Below are positions 39,751 to 49,850 of a DNA stretch of 64,000 nucleotides, piece after piece. Where the stretch lies: contig CM057825.1 in the NCBI GenBank assembly GCA_030068075.1, positions 121,571,434 to 121,635,433 on the forward strand. Reading direction: 5' to 3'. The first letter of the stretch is position 1. Each line of letters starts with the position of its first letter. The notes beneath the pieces were generated by a model that saw only the letters and a list, made by a program, of their open reading frames with translations, was not told where the DNA came from and searched no databases. Both the position numbers and the translations under genes were made by a program. Source of the stretch: Paguma larvata (Eukaryota; Chordata; Mammalia; Carnivora; Viverridae).

Positions 39751-39929
39751 TTTACTTGGTAGTTAGACTTTTCCTGGGAAATTAAAGAGGTGTCTTAAAT
39801 TTCACATGCTACCATTTCCATCTTCTATAACATTGGACTACTCGGGCGGCAGGCAAAATGTATGAATAGAACATGAGCAGAGAAGCGTCATACAAGAAGA
39901 AAAAAAAATCCCTCAAATTCCACTTGCTG

Positions 39930-40345
39930 AAAAACTAACTCATTATCTCTCCCTGTTGCCCCCAAACTGGCTCTTGCTTCCAACGAACTTGTGTTGGAAA
40001 TAGTTTCTTCTATTTTCTCAGGCCGGAAACCCAAATGTTTGATTCCTGCTTCAGAATCCCTGAATTCATGCTGTCGCCAGGTCCTCTGTTTCGCAGTATC
40101 TCTCTTCTACGTGTTTCTCTTTTCCATTCGGACTGCCAGAATTTTCCACCTAGCCATTTCAGATTTCTATTGCTCCCTTCACATCTAGTTCCTCCCAACG
40201 AAACCCAGAGCCTGCCCATCTGTCTGTCTTAAAGCAACTCGTCTGCCTAGGGTTCAAGGTTTTTCCCCATCTGGTCTTTCTTCCTGACTTCCCACCCATG
40301 TATTTCCTCCCTTCCCTTCCTCTCCTCACACGGTTTGTAACCCAC
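39930..40345 (+). mobile_element. Possible L2 fragment
   Basis: ACTAACTCATTATCTCTCCCTGTTGCCCCCAAACTGGCTC, CCCAAATGTTTGATTCCTGC and CAGAATTTTCCACCTAGCC have the wording of the L2 3-prime ORF region. Diverged. Confidence 0.5.
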
Positions 40346-40689
40346 ACTCACCTCTAGGGGGAGCTCAAGACCCTCCTCCCTCGCCTCCGGGTGATTTTTG
40401 TTGACCAAAGACCATAAGGCCACATTAAAGGGTGAAGCTTTAGCACAAAATCAGAATTAAATTTTAATTCTTGGCCAGCTTCATCTGTGCTTCGTACCAA
40501 TAAAATGGGCAATCACAACAGGTCCCAGTTTTTGGAGAGCTGGCCACGTATCAATGAAGTTGTTTTTCCTGCCAGTTCTCATATACTTCTCCTCAACATT
40601 CTATAGAAAGACTATTTTCTCAGGCTCTCTGTCTGCCTATGGTGCTTTCCTACAGCCCTGGTATAAATTATGGCGACAGGGCCCCCATC
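40346..40689. other. No gene or repeat recognised
   Basis: Nothing firm in about 340 bases. Confidence 0.4.
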
Positions 40690-40754
40690 TAACTTCTCTG
40701 TGTCCTTCCTACCGCCTCAATTTTCTCATCTGTCAAATGGCAATCATACAAACC
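40690..40754 (+). mobile_element. MIR fragment
   Basis: CTACCGCCTCAATTTTCTCATCTGTCAAATGGCAATCATAC. Confidence 0.7.
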
Positions 40755-40945
40755 TGGATTCGTTTTCTGGGGCTGCCGGAACACACTAGCACCAACGGGG
40801 TGGCTTAGAAGGACAGAAATAGACGCGCTCTCTCTCAGCTCTGGAGTCTAGAAGTCAAAAATCAAGGCGTCAGGAAGGCTGCGCTCCGTCAGAAGGTTCA
40901 CAGGCTGTAATGTTCACCGGCTGTTCGTCTGGCCTCATCTTGGAG
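40755..40945 (-). mobile_element. MaLR LTR fragment
   Basis: GGATTCGTTTTCTGGGGCTGCCGGAACACACTAGCACC..GGGGTGGCTTAGAAGGACAGAAAT..CTCAGCTCTGGAGTCTAGAAGTCAAAAATCAAGGCGTCAGGAAGGCTGCG is the reverse strand of an MLT1-type LTR end. Confidence 0.78.
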
Positions 40946-40969
40946 TGTAAATAAGCATCTCTTCGCCCC

Positions 40970-41125
40970 AGCTGCAGAGCACGATCACCCGGGCATGTTT
41001 AAGATCCATTCTCAGGCCTTACCCAAGACTCGTCCAGTCAGACACTCCAGGGCGAAGTCCGGGAATGCGCGCTTAGAAGGCCCCGGGACGACTGATCCAG
41101 ACATGCACCCAGGGTTGAGAACCAC
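40970..41125 (+). mobile_element. Charlie-type (MER5/MER20-like) DNA transposon fragment
   Basis: GAGCACGATCACCCGGGCATGTTTAAGATCC, CTCAGGCCTTACCC and GACATGCACCCAGGGTTGAGAACCACTCC share the pattern of hAT-Charlie short elements ending TTGAGAACCACT. Exact family unclear. Confidence 0.6.
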
Positions 41126-42061
41126 TCCCGGAGGCGAGTGTGGTCGGAGGCCCCAAGAGATAAAATCCAGCGCGGTTGGAGAGCTTCTGCCCGCAGACGT
41201 GACTTCTCCGGGACATCGGGCCAGTAAAAAACGGAGCCAGTGCTTTGGAAAGACAAAAACCAGTAAGAGTCGTCAGATTCAGGCTGGCGTGGGGTCTGTT
41301 CCTTTTTGTGGGAAACAGAGCATCATTCCGACGTTAGCCCCCGCAGGATTCGACTCACCCAGCAGGATGAAGACGGTAAAACAGAATGAAACGGAGGAAG
41401 GGACAGGGGTCTACAGTGCTTTCCCAATGACTTTCGAGTTGCTCCTGAGCCTCCAAGGGCAGAAGTGTTACCCAGAGACGGCCAGGAACCTACCGCAGGG
41501 CCTTTGCATGGACGTGTGACAAATTAAAGAAATGAAGCAGCAGGAGAGGCAGGGGTGGAGGCACATGGAATCGTGTTGTCGTCATCCCCTGCAAACCGAG
41601 CCGATACCAAGGCACGTGGAGGAATCACACTTTGAAATCTGCCTTCAGCAACGTTGAGGTTAGTAAGTTTAATCGAGAAGCGAATTTGACGCAATTCAAC
41701 CCGTATTGATTGAGGCTTTCCTATGTGTCCGGTCCGGGTCTGGACACTTGGTTTCTTCCACTGGAGGTATACATGTGCCTTGGGGAGGTTGTAGCCCTGT
41801 GTTGGTTCACAATCCTTTTGGGAGCTTCCCGGGTATAACCTGAAACTGACTTCTGTTCTCAGAGGGCGGCGAGAGGTAGGAAAAAAATAAATAAATAAAG
41901 GCAGACCACTCCAGGCTGGTATGTGCAAGTTTTACTTATTTTTTGGTTGAAGTTTGAATAAACAAAGGGGACTTGCATTCAAGGCTTGTCTTGGGTGGCA
42001 AGGTGGACGGATGCCCTGCACCCACCTGCCGGACCTTGAAAGTTTATAAACAGACCATCAC
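41126..42061. other. No gene recognised
   Basis: A 174-codon plus frame (40995-41519) begins inside the Charlie-type repeat and has no recognisable domain. A 134-codon minus frame (41524-41928) is likewise unsupported. TTCAACCCGTATTGATTGAGGCTTTCCTATGTGTCCGG near 41697 is L2-like. Confidence 0.45.
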
Positions 42062-42081
42062 GGGGCGGGGGGGCAGGGGGG
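42062..42081 (+). repeat. G-run cluster (potential G-quadruplex)
   Basis: Runs of 4, 7 and 6 G separated by C and CA. These can supply four G-triplets with short loops. Structure formation is inferred, not shown. Confidence 0.75.
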
Positions 42082-42596
42082 TCGGTCATGTGGACCACGC
42101 AGGTGTCCTCAATACCGCACCACTGTCCCAAGGCTGTGTTCTTGGAGCAGCCTCTGAGAGCAGGAACGGTGAGCAGAAGTCACGTTCCAAGGACAGGGGA
42201 GCAGGTGAGGAGCCTCCAGCGACCGGGTCTGGCCCACAGGGTCAAGTGGCAGTCACGTCGCTTTGATGACGTTCCCTGACACCGCCAGAGATCAGACTGG
42301 GCACGCAGTACATAGTTGAGCGAGAAGACGAGATTCCAGGAGAGCGCTCGTTCTTGTTGAGAAAGGGAAAAAAGGAGTTTTCGTGGCACAAAGCGAATAA
42401 TTGCAAAATATTTAAATGGCCTGGGAGGCTGAGTTCATGATACAGATGAAAAGGAAAATGGAAAGTAAGAGGAAGGCCCTATAATCGTGCCAGAAGATTA
42501 TTATTTACCAGGGGTGTTCGTCAAGGTAGGGGGATAAAAAGAAAATAAAATGGAGGAACAAAATGAGGAAATGAGGAAATGAAATTCAGGTGTTTG
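42082..42596. other. No gene or repeat recognised
   Basis: Nothing recognised. A short AAATGAGGAAATGAGGAAATG direct repeat occurs at about 42561-42582. Confidence 0.4.
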
Positions 42597-42820
42597 GGGG
42601 CGCCTGGCTGGCTCGGTCGGTTAAGAGTCCGACTTCGGCTCAGGTCATGATCTCGCGGTTCATGAGTTCGAGCCCCCGCGTCGGGCTCTGTGCTGACGGC
42701 TCAGAGCCTGGAACCTGCTTCGGATTCTGTGTCCCCCTCTCTCTCTCTCTCTGCCTCTCCCCTTGCTTGTGCTCTCTCTCTCTCTCAAAGGTAAATAAAC
42801 ATTGAAAACAATTTAAAAAA
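42597..42820 (+). mobile_element. SINEC, full length
   Basis: Head GGGGCGCCTGGCTGGCTCGGTCGG, B-box region GGTTCATGAGTTCGAGCCCC, tail GTAAATAAACATTGAAAACAATTTAAAAAA. Confidence 0.94.
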
Positions 42821-43024
42821 TCCAAACGTTTGGATGAAAAAGAATGGGAATACTTAGTAGTAACTACTTCAAAGGCCAACAACTGTATTACAGTAGTTAG
42901 AGAAGGTTCATTGGCTTCCGTTGCTCGTTTAGGTTCTGGAGGAGTGGCGTCCAATAGAAATTTCTGCCAACGTGGGAAGATCCCACTCCTGTGCCCCCCA
43001 GTCCGGTAGCTCTAGGCGGGTGAA

Positions 43025-43135
43025 ATACGATACCCAGTTAGATTTGGATTTCAGAGAAACGACAGGTGACTTTTTAGCATAAGTAGGTGGGGCCATACTT
43101 TGCCTAAAATTCAGATTTAACTGCTCATCCTGTTT
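43025..43135 (+). mobile_element. Palindromic MITE-like element, copy 1
   Basis: CCCAGTTAGATTTGGATTTCAGAGAAACGACAG, CTTTTTAGCATAAGTAGG and AAAATTCAGATTTAACTGCTCATCCTG. The beginning and end are near-inverted repeats of each other, as in the second copy at 49420-49606. Confidence 0.65.
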
Positions 43136-43170
<35 letters not shown>

Positions 43171-43173
43171 TTT
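43134..43173 (+). repeat. (TTTA)n microsatellite
   Basis: About nine TTTA units. They may derive from the TTTTATTT near the end of the palindromic element. Confidence 0.95.
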
Positions 43174-43499
43174 TACCCCTAACTCTGGTCAGCCCAGCCC
43201 CCTGTGGCGCCAGAGCACTTGACATGTGCCTAGCGGAACTGAACAACAGTCATTCTGACTTTATTTAATTTTGGTTCATTTAAGCAGCCGCGTGTGGCTA
43301 GGGGCTACTGTAATGGTCAGCTCGGTCTGATGAAACAGGGTCGGTGATGGGAATTCTGGCTGCCCGGGGCTTCACTGGGGATGGCATGAGAACTCAGATT
43401 CTTCCTCTCCAGGCTCTGAACGTCAGGAAGCCCCGCCTCCGTGCACAGGAACCCCGAGCGCCCCCCCATCCGGGGAAGTCTTCAGGAGCTAATCTGAGA

Positions 43500-43715
43500 G
43501 AGTAACAACCACGAGCTGTTTATTGAGCAATTACTATGTGCGGCGAGGCGTACATTAAGGATGCTAGGTCGCCGAATCCTGCCAACAACTCTGTAGGTAA
43601 ACATGATGATGTTCCTCGTGCAGGTGAGGGAAACGTAGCTCAGAGAGGTTAAGCGACTTGACTAAGGTCACAGAGCTAGATTCAGGTCGTGTGACTGAAC
43701 AGCCTAAATGATCGC
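43500..43715 (-). mobile_element. MIR, nearly full length
   Basis: GCTGTTTATTGAGCAATTACTATGTGCGG, GAATCCTGCCAACAACTCTGTAGG, GCAGGTGAGGGAAACGTAGCTCAGAGAGGTTAAGCGACTTGACTAAGGTCACAGAGCTAG: complete reverse MIR. Confidence 0.9.
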
Positions 43716-43945
43716 CTCCAAAGGGGACACATTTTCAAAGACTTAAAAAACTCTTAAAGCCAAGTGGTCGGCAGCAAGGAGAAGCGGCACCAAACAGACC
43801 TGGAAATTCTCCCTGAGGGGCAGAAAGAGAGTGAAGGGAGGGGATGTGGGCTTTGCTGCTCGGCAAATGGCGGGATGACTCCAGGCACAACTACTCGGCT
43901 TCCTTGAGACTCCCTGGTCCCGATTTTAAAATGAGGTGAAACTTA

Positions 43946-44153
43946 GGGCACCTGGGCGGCTCAGTCGGTTAAGTGTCCAACTTCGGCTCAGGTCATGATC
44001 TTGCGGTTCCTGAGTTTGAGTCCTGTGTTGGGCTCTGTGCTGACGGCTCAGAGCCTGGAGCCTGCTTCGGATTCTGTGTTTCCCTCTCTCTCTGCCCCTC
44101 CCTTGCTCTCTCTCTCTCTCTCTCTCTCCCAAAAATAAACATTAAAAAAAATT
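43946..44153 (+). mobile_element. SINEC with clear TSD
   Basis: Head GGGCACCTGGGCGGCTCAGTCGG, long (TC)n, tail AAAAATAAACATTAAAAAAAA. TSD AAATGAGGTGAAACTT / AAATGAGGTGACACTT. Confidence 0.96.
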
Positions 44154-44172
44154 ACAAATGAGGTGACACTTT

Positions 44173-44578
44173 ATCTTGTTTGAGGGATAACAGCAGAGAA
44201 AATGCATGTAAAGGCTTGGCAGACACTCATAAAAGATAATTATACACAGCGACACCCCTAATAGTTATATATTTTCTTTCTAATAATGAAAACACAATCT
44301 GTAAGCTATGCAGCTCACCCAAGGGAGTTGCAGGGAGGTCCACAAGGTCTCGAGGACATGATTTAACTTTGACGGGGGAGATGTGGGGACCCCTGAAACA
44401 TTTCCGAAATCCTCTAACAGCTTGGGAAGGGGGAGAGGGTGGAGGCCCCGGTAATACCACACCTGCGACAGTATCAGTGAAGTCAATAAATTGAAAAAAG
44501 AAAACAAAACCAGTGACTTCTGCGGTTTGAAGTCCTCATGCCCCAAGGTGTTTATTTCCAGTTCTTGAAAAATGATCA
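44173..44578. other. No gene or repeat recognised
   Basis: Open frames of 77 and 101 codons on the minus strand lack any recognisable feature. Confidence 0.4.
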
Positions 44579-44800
44579 GGGGCACCTGGGGGGCTCAGTC
44601 GGTTAAGCGTCCGACTTTGACTCAGGTCAGGATCTCACGGTTTGTGAGTTCGAGCCCCGAGTCGGGCTCTGTGCTGATGGCTCAGAGCCTGGAGCCTGCT
44701 TCGGATTCTGTGTCTCCCTCTCTCTCTGCCCCTCCCCTGCTCCTATTCTGTGTCTCTCTCTCTCTCAAAAATAAATATACATTAAAAAATAAAAAAAAAC
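44579..44800 (+). mobile_element. SINEC, full length
   Basis: Head GGGGCACCTGGGGGGCTCAGTCGG, tail AATAAATATACATTAAAAAAT plus A run. Approximate TSD AAAAATGATCA / AAAACCGATCA. Confidence 0.94.
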
Positions 44801-45096
44801 CGATCAAGTGTATAAAACTGACGTCCTTCTGGACTGCCCTGTAGCTTGACCGTATGCCGTCCCCTGGTCCATCGTTCCTGAGTCCCGCCGGAAGAAGGGC
44901 AGGTCGGGAGCGGGTGAAGGTGAGAGGCGTGTGGCCCCCGAGTTGCTGAGTCATCATATTGTGTCTCGGGTTTCCGTGTATCGAAAGTGCTTTGCATCAG
45001 GAGAGCGTCCTTCCTTCTGGGATGACGACACCAACCTGAATCAAAGCCTCACTCCGGGCCTTCAACACTTCCAAAAAAGGCCTCTGGCAAGCAGCG

Positions 45097-45500
45097 TGAG
45101 TCAGGGTTCTCCAGAGGAACAGAAGCAAAGACGTGTAGAGATATAGAAAGAGATTTATTTTAAGGAGTTGGCTCACACACGTATGGAGGCCGAAATCTGC
45201 AAGGTGAGCAGGCAGGCTAGAGAACCAGGAAGAGCCAGTGCCGCAGTTTAAATCCCAAGGCCATCTGCTGGCCGTCTACCTTCATGCTTGAGGAATGAGT
45301 CATTTGTGCTAGTCAGGTCTTCAACTGATTGGACGAGGCCCACCCACATTGTGGAAGCCAACGTGCATTCCGCAAAGTCCACCGATTTAAATGTAAATCT
45401 CATCTAAAGAACACTTTCACACACACACAAAAAAAATCCAGAATAATGTTCGGGGGCCGCCAATGAGACATAAAACTGACGGTCACACAGTCCAACCAGG
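45097..45500 (-). mobile_element. MLT2-type ERVL solo LTR
   Basis: Reverse MLT2: AGGGTTCTCCAGAGGAACAGAAGC, GAGATTTATTTTAAGGAGTTGGCTCACACACG, CTTCAACTGATTGGACGAGGCCCACCCACATTGTGGAAG, AATGTAAATCTCATCTAAAGAACACTTTCACACACACAC and GACATAAAACTGACGGTCACAC. Confidence 0.87.
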
Positions 45501-45768
45501 AATGACTACATCCAAACCCAAGCACGTTTCTCTAAATGAGGTATCGGGCTCCTTGACAAGCCTGCCAGCTCAAATCTGTAAACCAACCTGGCTCATAGCC
45601 CCAACAACCTGTGTCATCTGGATTCACAAACCTGGGCAGACGAGAAACAAGAGAAGGAGGTAGACCGAGGACTTGCTACAGGCAGATTCCAGAAACAGCG
45701 AGAAGTGACTGCTCACAGCCTGACAGTGAGGGGGAAGGAGACGGAAGATCTTTAAAAAGTAGATGGAA
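45501..45768. other. No gene or repeat recognised
   Basis: Nothing recognised. Confidence 0.4.
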
Positions 45769-45970
45769 GGGGCGCCTGGGTGGCTCAGTCGGTTGAGCAT
45801 CCGACTTCAGCTCAGGTCACGATCTCTGTGAGTTTGAGCCCCGCATCGGGCTCTGTGCTGACGGCTCGGAGCCTGGAGCCTGCTTCGGATTCTGTGTCTC
45901 CCTCTCTCTCGGCCCCTCCCCTGCTCTCTGTCACTCTCTCTCTCTTGAAAATAAACATTAAGAAAAAAAA
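45769..45970 (+). mobile_element. SINEC with clear TSD
   Basis: Head GGGGCGCCTGGGTGGCTCAGTCGG. The B-box region is shortened to CTCTGTGAGTTTGAGCCCC. Tail AAAATAAACATTAAGAAAAAAAA. TSD AAAGTAGATGGAAG / AAAGTAGACGGAAG. Confidence 0.96.
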
Positions 45971-45983
45971 AAGTAGACGGAAG

Positions 45984-47039
45984 AACTATAAAAGGTCAGC
46001 AGCCTAGGACTTTGGGTGTGAAGACAAATTGTTCTCCTTGCTTCATGGAGTGAGGCTACGATGGAGCCCAGCACAGCGACGGGTGCTCTTAATTATAGAT
46101 GAGAGTCTCTAAGTAACAACACATTTGGATTGGCAGCTACAAGGGACAGGATGGAAGAAAAAGGGCAGTTTTCAAAGGGCAGGGAGGAGGCATGGGAGTC
46201 ACTAGCTGATATGTTTTCCCCTCCCCTCACCCTCAACCCTCACTTGTCCCTGGGGAGTTCAGTGCATATTCTGTTAGCACTTAAAAAAAATTAGCCACTC
46301 CAGCTTTATCAGGGCAATCGGGGTGTCCGGGTCTCATTTGAAGGAAACTATGCTCTCAATCCTCAGGCAGGTGGTCTGAGTGATATTGACATCACTCTTT
46401 CTCTACCGATGGCCCTTATACCGTCAGTCAACCTAGGCATGCCACTCATCTTGTGTCTTAAAGAAAGGAGCACGTATTCAGACTGGCATTGCAGTGATGC
46501 AAAGGAATGTTTGCTGGGGGCTTCTGAGAAAAAGAGGCTTTTTTTTTCTTCCCCTCCCTAGATGCGTCTCATGCGAGTGTGATCTGGAACTGTTGTAACC
46601 ATTCTCCTCCTGCGAAGGGGAAGCCTGGAACTTTTCAGTGAGGGGAAAGGGTCCTTTGCATGGAGACTGAAGATAAAGCCAAGATTACAAAAGGCAGAGA
46701 GGAGAAACGGAGAAACATTGGATTCTTACAACGGGATATGAGCAGCTTGATCAAACCTCACCTGAAGCTGCTGTAGGGTTTTTATTTATATATGCCGATG
46801 GATTCCTTTTTTTGATAAAGCCAATCTGAACTCATTTTTGGTTATTTGCTAAGACATGATACCTGACTGACATAAGAGGTGACTCCTAAGCGCCTCGTCT
46901 TGAAAGAGAATTTTGACTAGAACGGAACGAGGCGAAGGGTTATTACAACAATAATATTATTATTAACAACAATAATTACAACAATAATAATATTATTAAC
47001 AACAATAATAACAATATCGACTCAGAAAAAAAATGTATG
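45984..47039. other. Mostly unassigned; contains an AAT/AAC compound repeat
   Basis: No gene or interspersed repeat recognised in about 1 kb, apart from the simple repeat at 46941-47015. Confidence 0.45.
46941..47015 (+). repeat. Duplicated AAT/AAC-rich palindromic repeat
   Basis: A unit of about 36 bases (ATTACAACAATAATATTATT..TAACAACAATAAT) occurs twice. Its AATAATATTATT core is self-complementary. Confidence 0.85.
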
Positions 47040-47210
47040 AAGCACCTAGTATGTTCCAGAAACTGCCTAGAGCTGCACTGACTTCTCACAAAAGCATATG
47101 AGGTTGGTGCTATGATTATAATTTTAAATGAAGATGCTGAAACTCAGAAGGATTACATGACTTGCTCAAGGTTGCACCAGGAAGTGGACAGGTTTCGTTG
47201 TAGCCATTAC
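47040..47210 (-). mobile_element. MIR
   Basis: AAGCACCTAGTATGTTCCAGAAACTGCC, GAAGATGCTGAAACTCAGAAGGATTACATGACTTGCTCAAGGTTGCACCAGGAAGTGG. A SINE follows at 47211 within the repeated target TGTAGCCATTAC. Confidence 0.85.
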
Positions 47211-47268
47211 TTTTTTTTTTTTAATGTTTATTTATTTTTGAGAGACAGAGCACAAGCAGGGGAGGAGC

Positions 47269-47315
<47 letters not shown>

Positions 47316-47450
47316 CATAGAATTGAAAGTAGGCTCCAGGCTCTACACTGTCAGCACAGAACCCGAAGCGGGGTTTGAACTCACGGACCAAGAGATGATG
47401 ACCTGAGCTGAAGTCAGATGCTTAACCCACTGAGCCACCCAGGCACCTCT
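47211..47450 (-). mobile_element. SINEC with exact TSD and (GA)n expansion
   Basis: T run, then about 20 GA units at 47272-47311, right end GAGCCACCCAGGCACC. TSD TGTAGCCATTAC at 47199-47210 and 47454-47465. It is the last SINE before a 4-kb SINE-free interval. Confidence 0.96.
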
Positions 47451-47569
47451 AGATGTAGCCATTACTCTTATCCGGCGATACAATGTATTCTGAGGCCACT
47501 CATCATCACTACCGACAGAGCTACGCCCGACCACTGCCCAGGTTCAAGCCAGGGTTATATGGCCTAGAG

Positions 47570-48095
47570 ATTTATAATCCATTTATTCACGCAGCAGCCT
47601 TCGGAATGTCGGTGCCTCAAGAGCACGCTGCTGGGTGAGCAAGACCATCAAGGTGACCACCCTCATGGACCTCGACTGTCAGGCCGGGGAAGACGTCGGG
47701 AACAAATACTTACACCCGAAACAAATAATTATATTCGCAAATAATTATCGCGCCCACTGTGCAAAGGGTTAGAAGAGACAAGAACGGAGGGTTCTAGAAA
47801 GAACGAGGGACGCCTGGTTCAGATAGGAAGGGTGTGTGCATGGGTGCGGGGTAAGGCTTCTTCTTGGGAGCGTGATTTAAGCAGAGGCCTTGATGTGTGA
47901 GTGGACACATGCATCTAAGCAGAAGGAATTGCATGTGCCAAAAAAGGAACTGGCTTCGCACGTGCGAGGAGCTGAAATCGGACCATTAGCGGGTGAGGGG
48001 CAGGCAGGGGCTGGGACTTGCAGGGCCTTGAGGCCACCATCGGACTTTTAATTTGCATTTAGTCCTTCCCTCCTGAACGGTTCTTGAGAATCCTT
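47570..48095 (-). mobile_element. L2 LINE fragment
   Basis: Reverse L2: CACCCTCATGGACCTCGACTGTCAGGCCGGGGAAGACG, ACAAATAATTATATTCGC, GATTTAAGCAGAGGCCTTGATGTG, AGCAGAAGGAATTGCATGTGCC, GGGACTTGCAGGGCCTTGAGGCCACC. Confidence 0.75.
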
Positions 48096-48329
48096 CGCTG
48101 GGCCCGACTGTATGCAGGGAATCGGTATATGGTGATTAAGAAGAACGATTATGACAATGCCTACTACTCATTGAGTACTTACCATTTGCCGTTAAAACTC
48201 TTGCCCGAGATTGGAGGAAGAGTGGTCCTGGTCATGTCCACGACCCAAAGCGTGCTTCAGATGTTAAGGGAATTTCCCAAGCTCGGCAGATCAAAAGAAC
48301 TCCGTAGGTCATATGATATGTGGGGGTCC

Positions 48330-48780
48330 AGGAGTGAATGGTCAATAAAGAATTCTTGAGACGTCTTGGGTGCAGAAAAGGAGGTTTTGCTAATGCACAG
48401 GGACAGGAGCCGTGGACCGAAAGAGCCGCACTGGGGTTGTGACGGGTGACTGACTATACACTTTCAAGTCGGGAGGGGTTTAGGGACAGCCTAAGTCTCT
48501 AAGTAATTCGGAAGCAAGGCTTCCAGGACCATGAGTGGCTAGCTGCTGTTAAGATAAGGTCATTTACTATTGTCTAGTAAAACCTTAGTCATGAGACCCT
48601 TCGCATGTATATCAGTGGGCCGTATGCTTGGAGGAGATGATTGCTAACATAGATCTTCTGGGGGCTGGGGAGGGCGAGATTAAGGAAATTTCCAAAGGGA
48701 TTTTTATATGTTAAAGAAGAATCACAGGATCCTGGAGGTCGGTCTAACTTCAAGCTAACGTTGCCTTTTGCCCTTAGCAA
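48330..48780. mobile_element. Possible carnivore LTR fragment
   Basis: GGAGTGAATGGTCAATAAAGAATTCTTGAGACGTCTTGGGTGC, GGTCGGTCTAACTTCAAGC and repeated AGTCGGGAGGGGTTTAGGGAC-like phrases read like an LTR. I cannot assign a family. No retroviral genes are adjacent. Confidence 0.4.
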
Positions 48781-49007
48781 AGTATTAACATCAAGGCACG
48801 TCCCAAGATCTTGTCAATGGGCTGCAAGTTGCAAGATTTGTTTTTTTTCTACATTTCTTTGCCTTTGTTCTCCACACCGGGAGGGAGTTAAAAACCCTTC
48901 TCTTAGAGATTTGGATTCAATAGGTGCAAATTCTCCTGGAATTTGTGTTTATAGCAACTGCAACAAACACTGGCTTAAAGCATTTAGTGCAATGGCTCCT
49001 TCTTTTC

Positions 49008-49112
49008 TTTCCTTTCCTTCCTTCCTCCCTCCCTCCCTCCCTCCCTCCCTCCCTCCCTCCCTCCCTCCCTTCCTTCCTTCCTTCCTTCCTTCCTTCCTTC
49101 CTTCCTTCCTTC
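49008..49112 (+). repeat. (CCCT)n-(CCTT)n compound microsatellite
   Basis: TTCC units, then about 12 CCCT units, then about 11 TTCC units, then TTCTCTCTG. All pyrimidine on the plus strand. It gives spurious proline- and serine-rich frames on one strand and glycine- and arginine-rich frames on the other. Confidence 0.97.
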
Positions 49113-49419
49113 TCTCTGCTGGACAGGTCCTAGTTTGGGTGGGAGGCAGCTCCACTACCTTTCCCCACGTGTGCAAAGCGTTCCGCCTCTCTGACCATCA
49201 GTTTCCCCTTCCCACCAACGCAGCTGAAGGCAGCACCGTCTCCTGGCGCTGGTGTGCAGATTAAGTGAGCTGGGATTCATAACGAGCGATGATGACATTA
49301 ACAGGATGATAGTGAAGACGACAGGAAAACTGGCATGCTTCACGATCAAGTGTCCTAGATCACAGTTGGTGGCTTGAAGGACTGTCCTCAGACAGGGCCC
49401 AGTTCTTCGGACCTCAAGC

Positions 49420-49606
49420 TAGAGTTGCCGGATAAAGTACAGGAGCCCAGATAAACTGGAATTTCAGATAAACCAAGAAAAAATTTTAGTGTAAGTATCT
49501 CCCAAATATTGCATGGGATATACTTATGCTGAACGATTATTCGTTTGCCCAAAATCCCACCTAAGTGGGCGCCCTGTATTTTTACTTGTGAAATCTGGCA
49601 ACCCCA
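49420..49606 (+). mobile_element. Palindromic MITE-like element, copy 2
   Basis: The left arm reads AGTTGCCGGATAAAGTACAGGAGCCC..TTTCAGATAAACCAAG..TTAGTGTAAGTATCTCCC, then AAATATTGCATGGG. The right arm mirrors it: ATATACTTATGCTGAACGATTATTCG..GGGCGCCCTGTATTTTTACTTGTGAAATCTGGCAAC. The two arms are imperfect reverse complements over about 80 bases each. I recognise it as a widespread mammalian element but not its name. Confidence 0.75.
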
Positions 49607-49691
49607 CCTTAGAGAAAGGAAGGACCCGCTTCCCCCCTCCCACTCCCTCCCTACCCCAGTGCCTCCAGCCTGGGCCCTGGAGCACCAGCTC

Positions 49692-49703
49692 TGCGCATGC
49701 GCG
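49692..49703. promoter_or_regulatory. NRF1-type palindromic site
   Basis: TGCGCATGCGCG fits the NRF1 consensus YGCGCAYGCGCR at every position. It lies about 270 bases upstream of the proposed start codon, inside the CpG island. Confidence 0.75.
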
Positions 49704-49770
49704 CGGGCCCCTGTCTAGGCGCCTGCACTCGCCAGGCGTCCCAGTCGATCGCAGAGGGGCCGCTCCCGCT

Positions 49771-49850
49771 CCCGCCCCGCTCAGGCAGCACTAGCAGCAC
49801 CCCGAGCGGCGGAGCCCCTGCGCGCCCGCCCCCCCTCCCCCGCCCCACCC
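49771..49850. promoter_or_regulatory. Cluster of GC boxes (Sp/KLF-type)
   Basis: CCCGCCCCGC at 49771-49780, GCGCCCGCCCCCCCTCCCCC from 49822 and CCGCCCCACCC at 49840-49850. These are minus-strand GGGGCGGGG-type boxes within 200 bases upstream of the ATG. Confidence 0.65.

Larger units (their letters stand above)
42940..43330 (+). mobile_element. Ancient repeat split by a palindromic element
   Basis: The outer repeat reads GGCGTCCAATAGAAATTTCTGC at left. It continues GCACTTGACATGTGCCTAGCGGAACTGAACAAC..TTATTTAATTTTGGTTCATTTAAGCAGCCGCGTGTGGCTAGGGGCTACTG at right. This is a common mammalian element that I cannot name with certainty. The inner segment 43025-43135 belongs to the palindromic family also present at 49420-49606. 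Confidence 0.55.

Noticed and set aside
40995..41519. 174-codon plus-strand frame
   Set aside because: Begins within a Charlie-type transposon fragment. No recognisable domain or transcription signals.
48949..49176. Glycine- and arginine-rich protein from the minus strand
   Set aside because: Pure translation of the CCCT/TTCC microsatellite.
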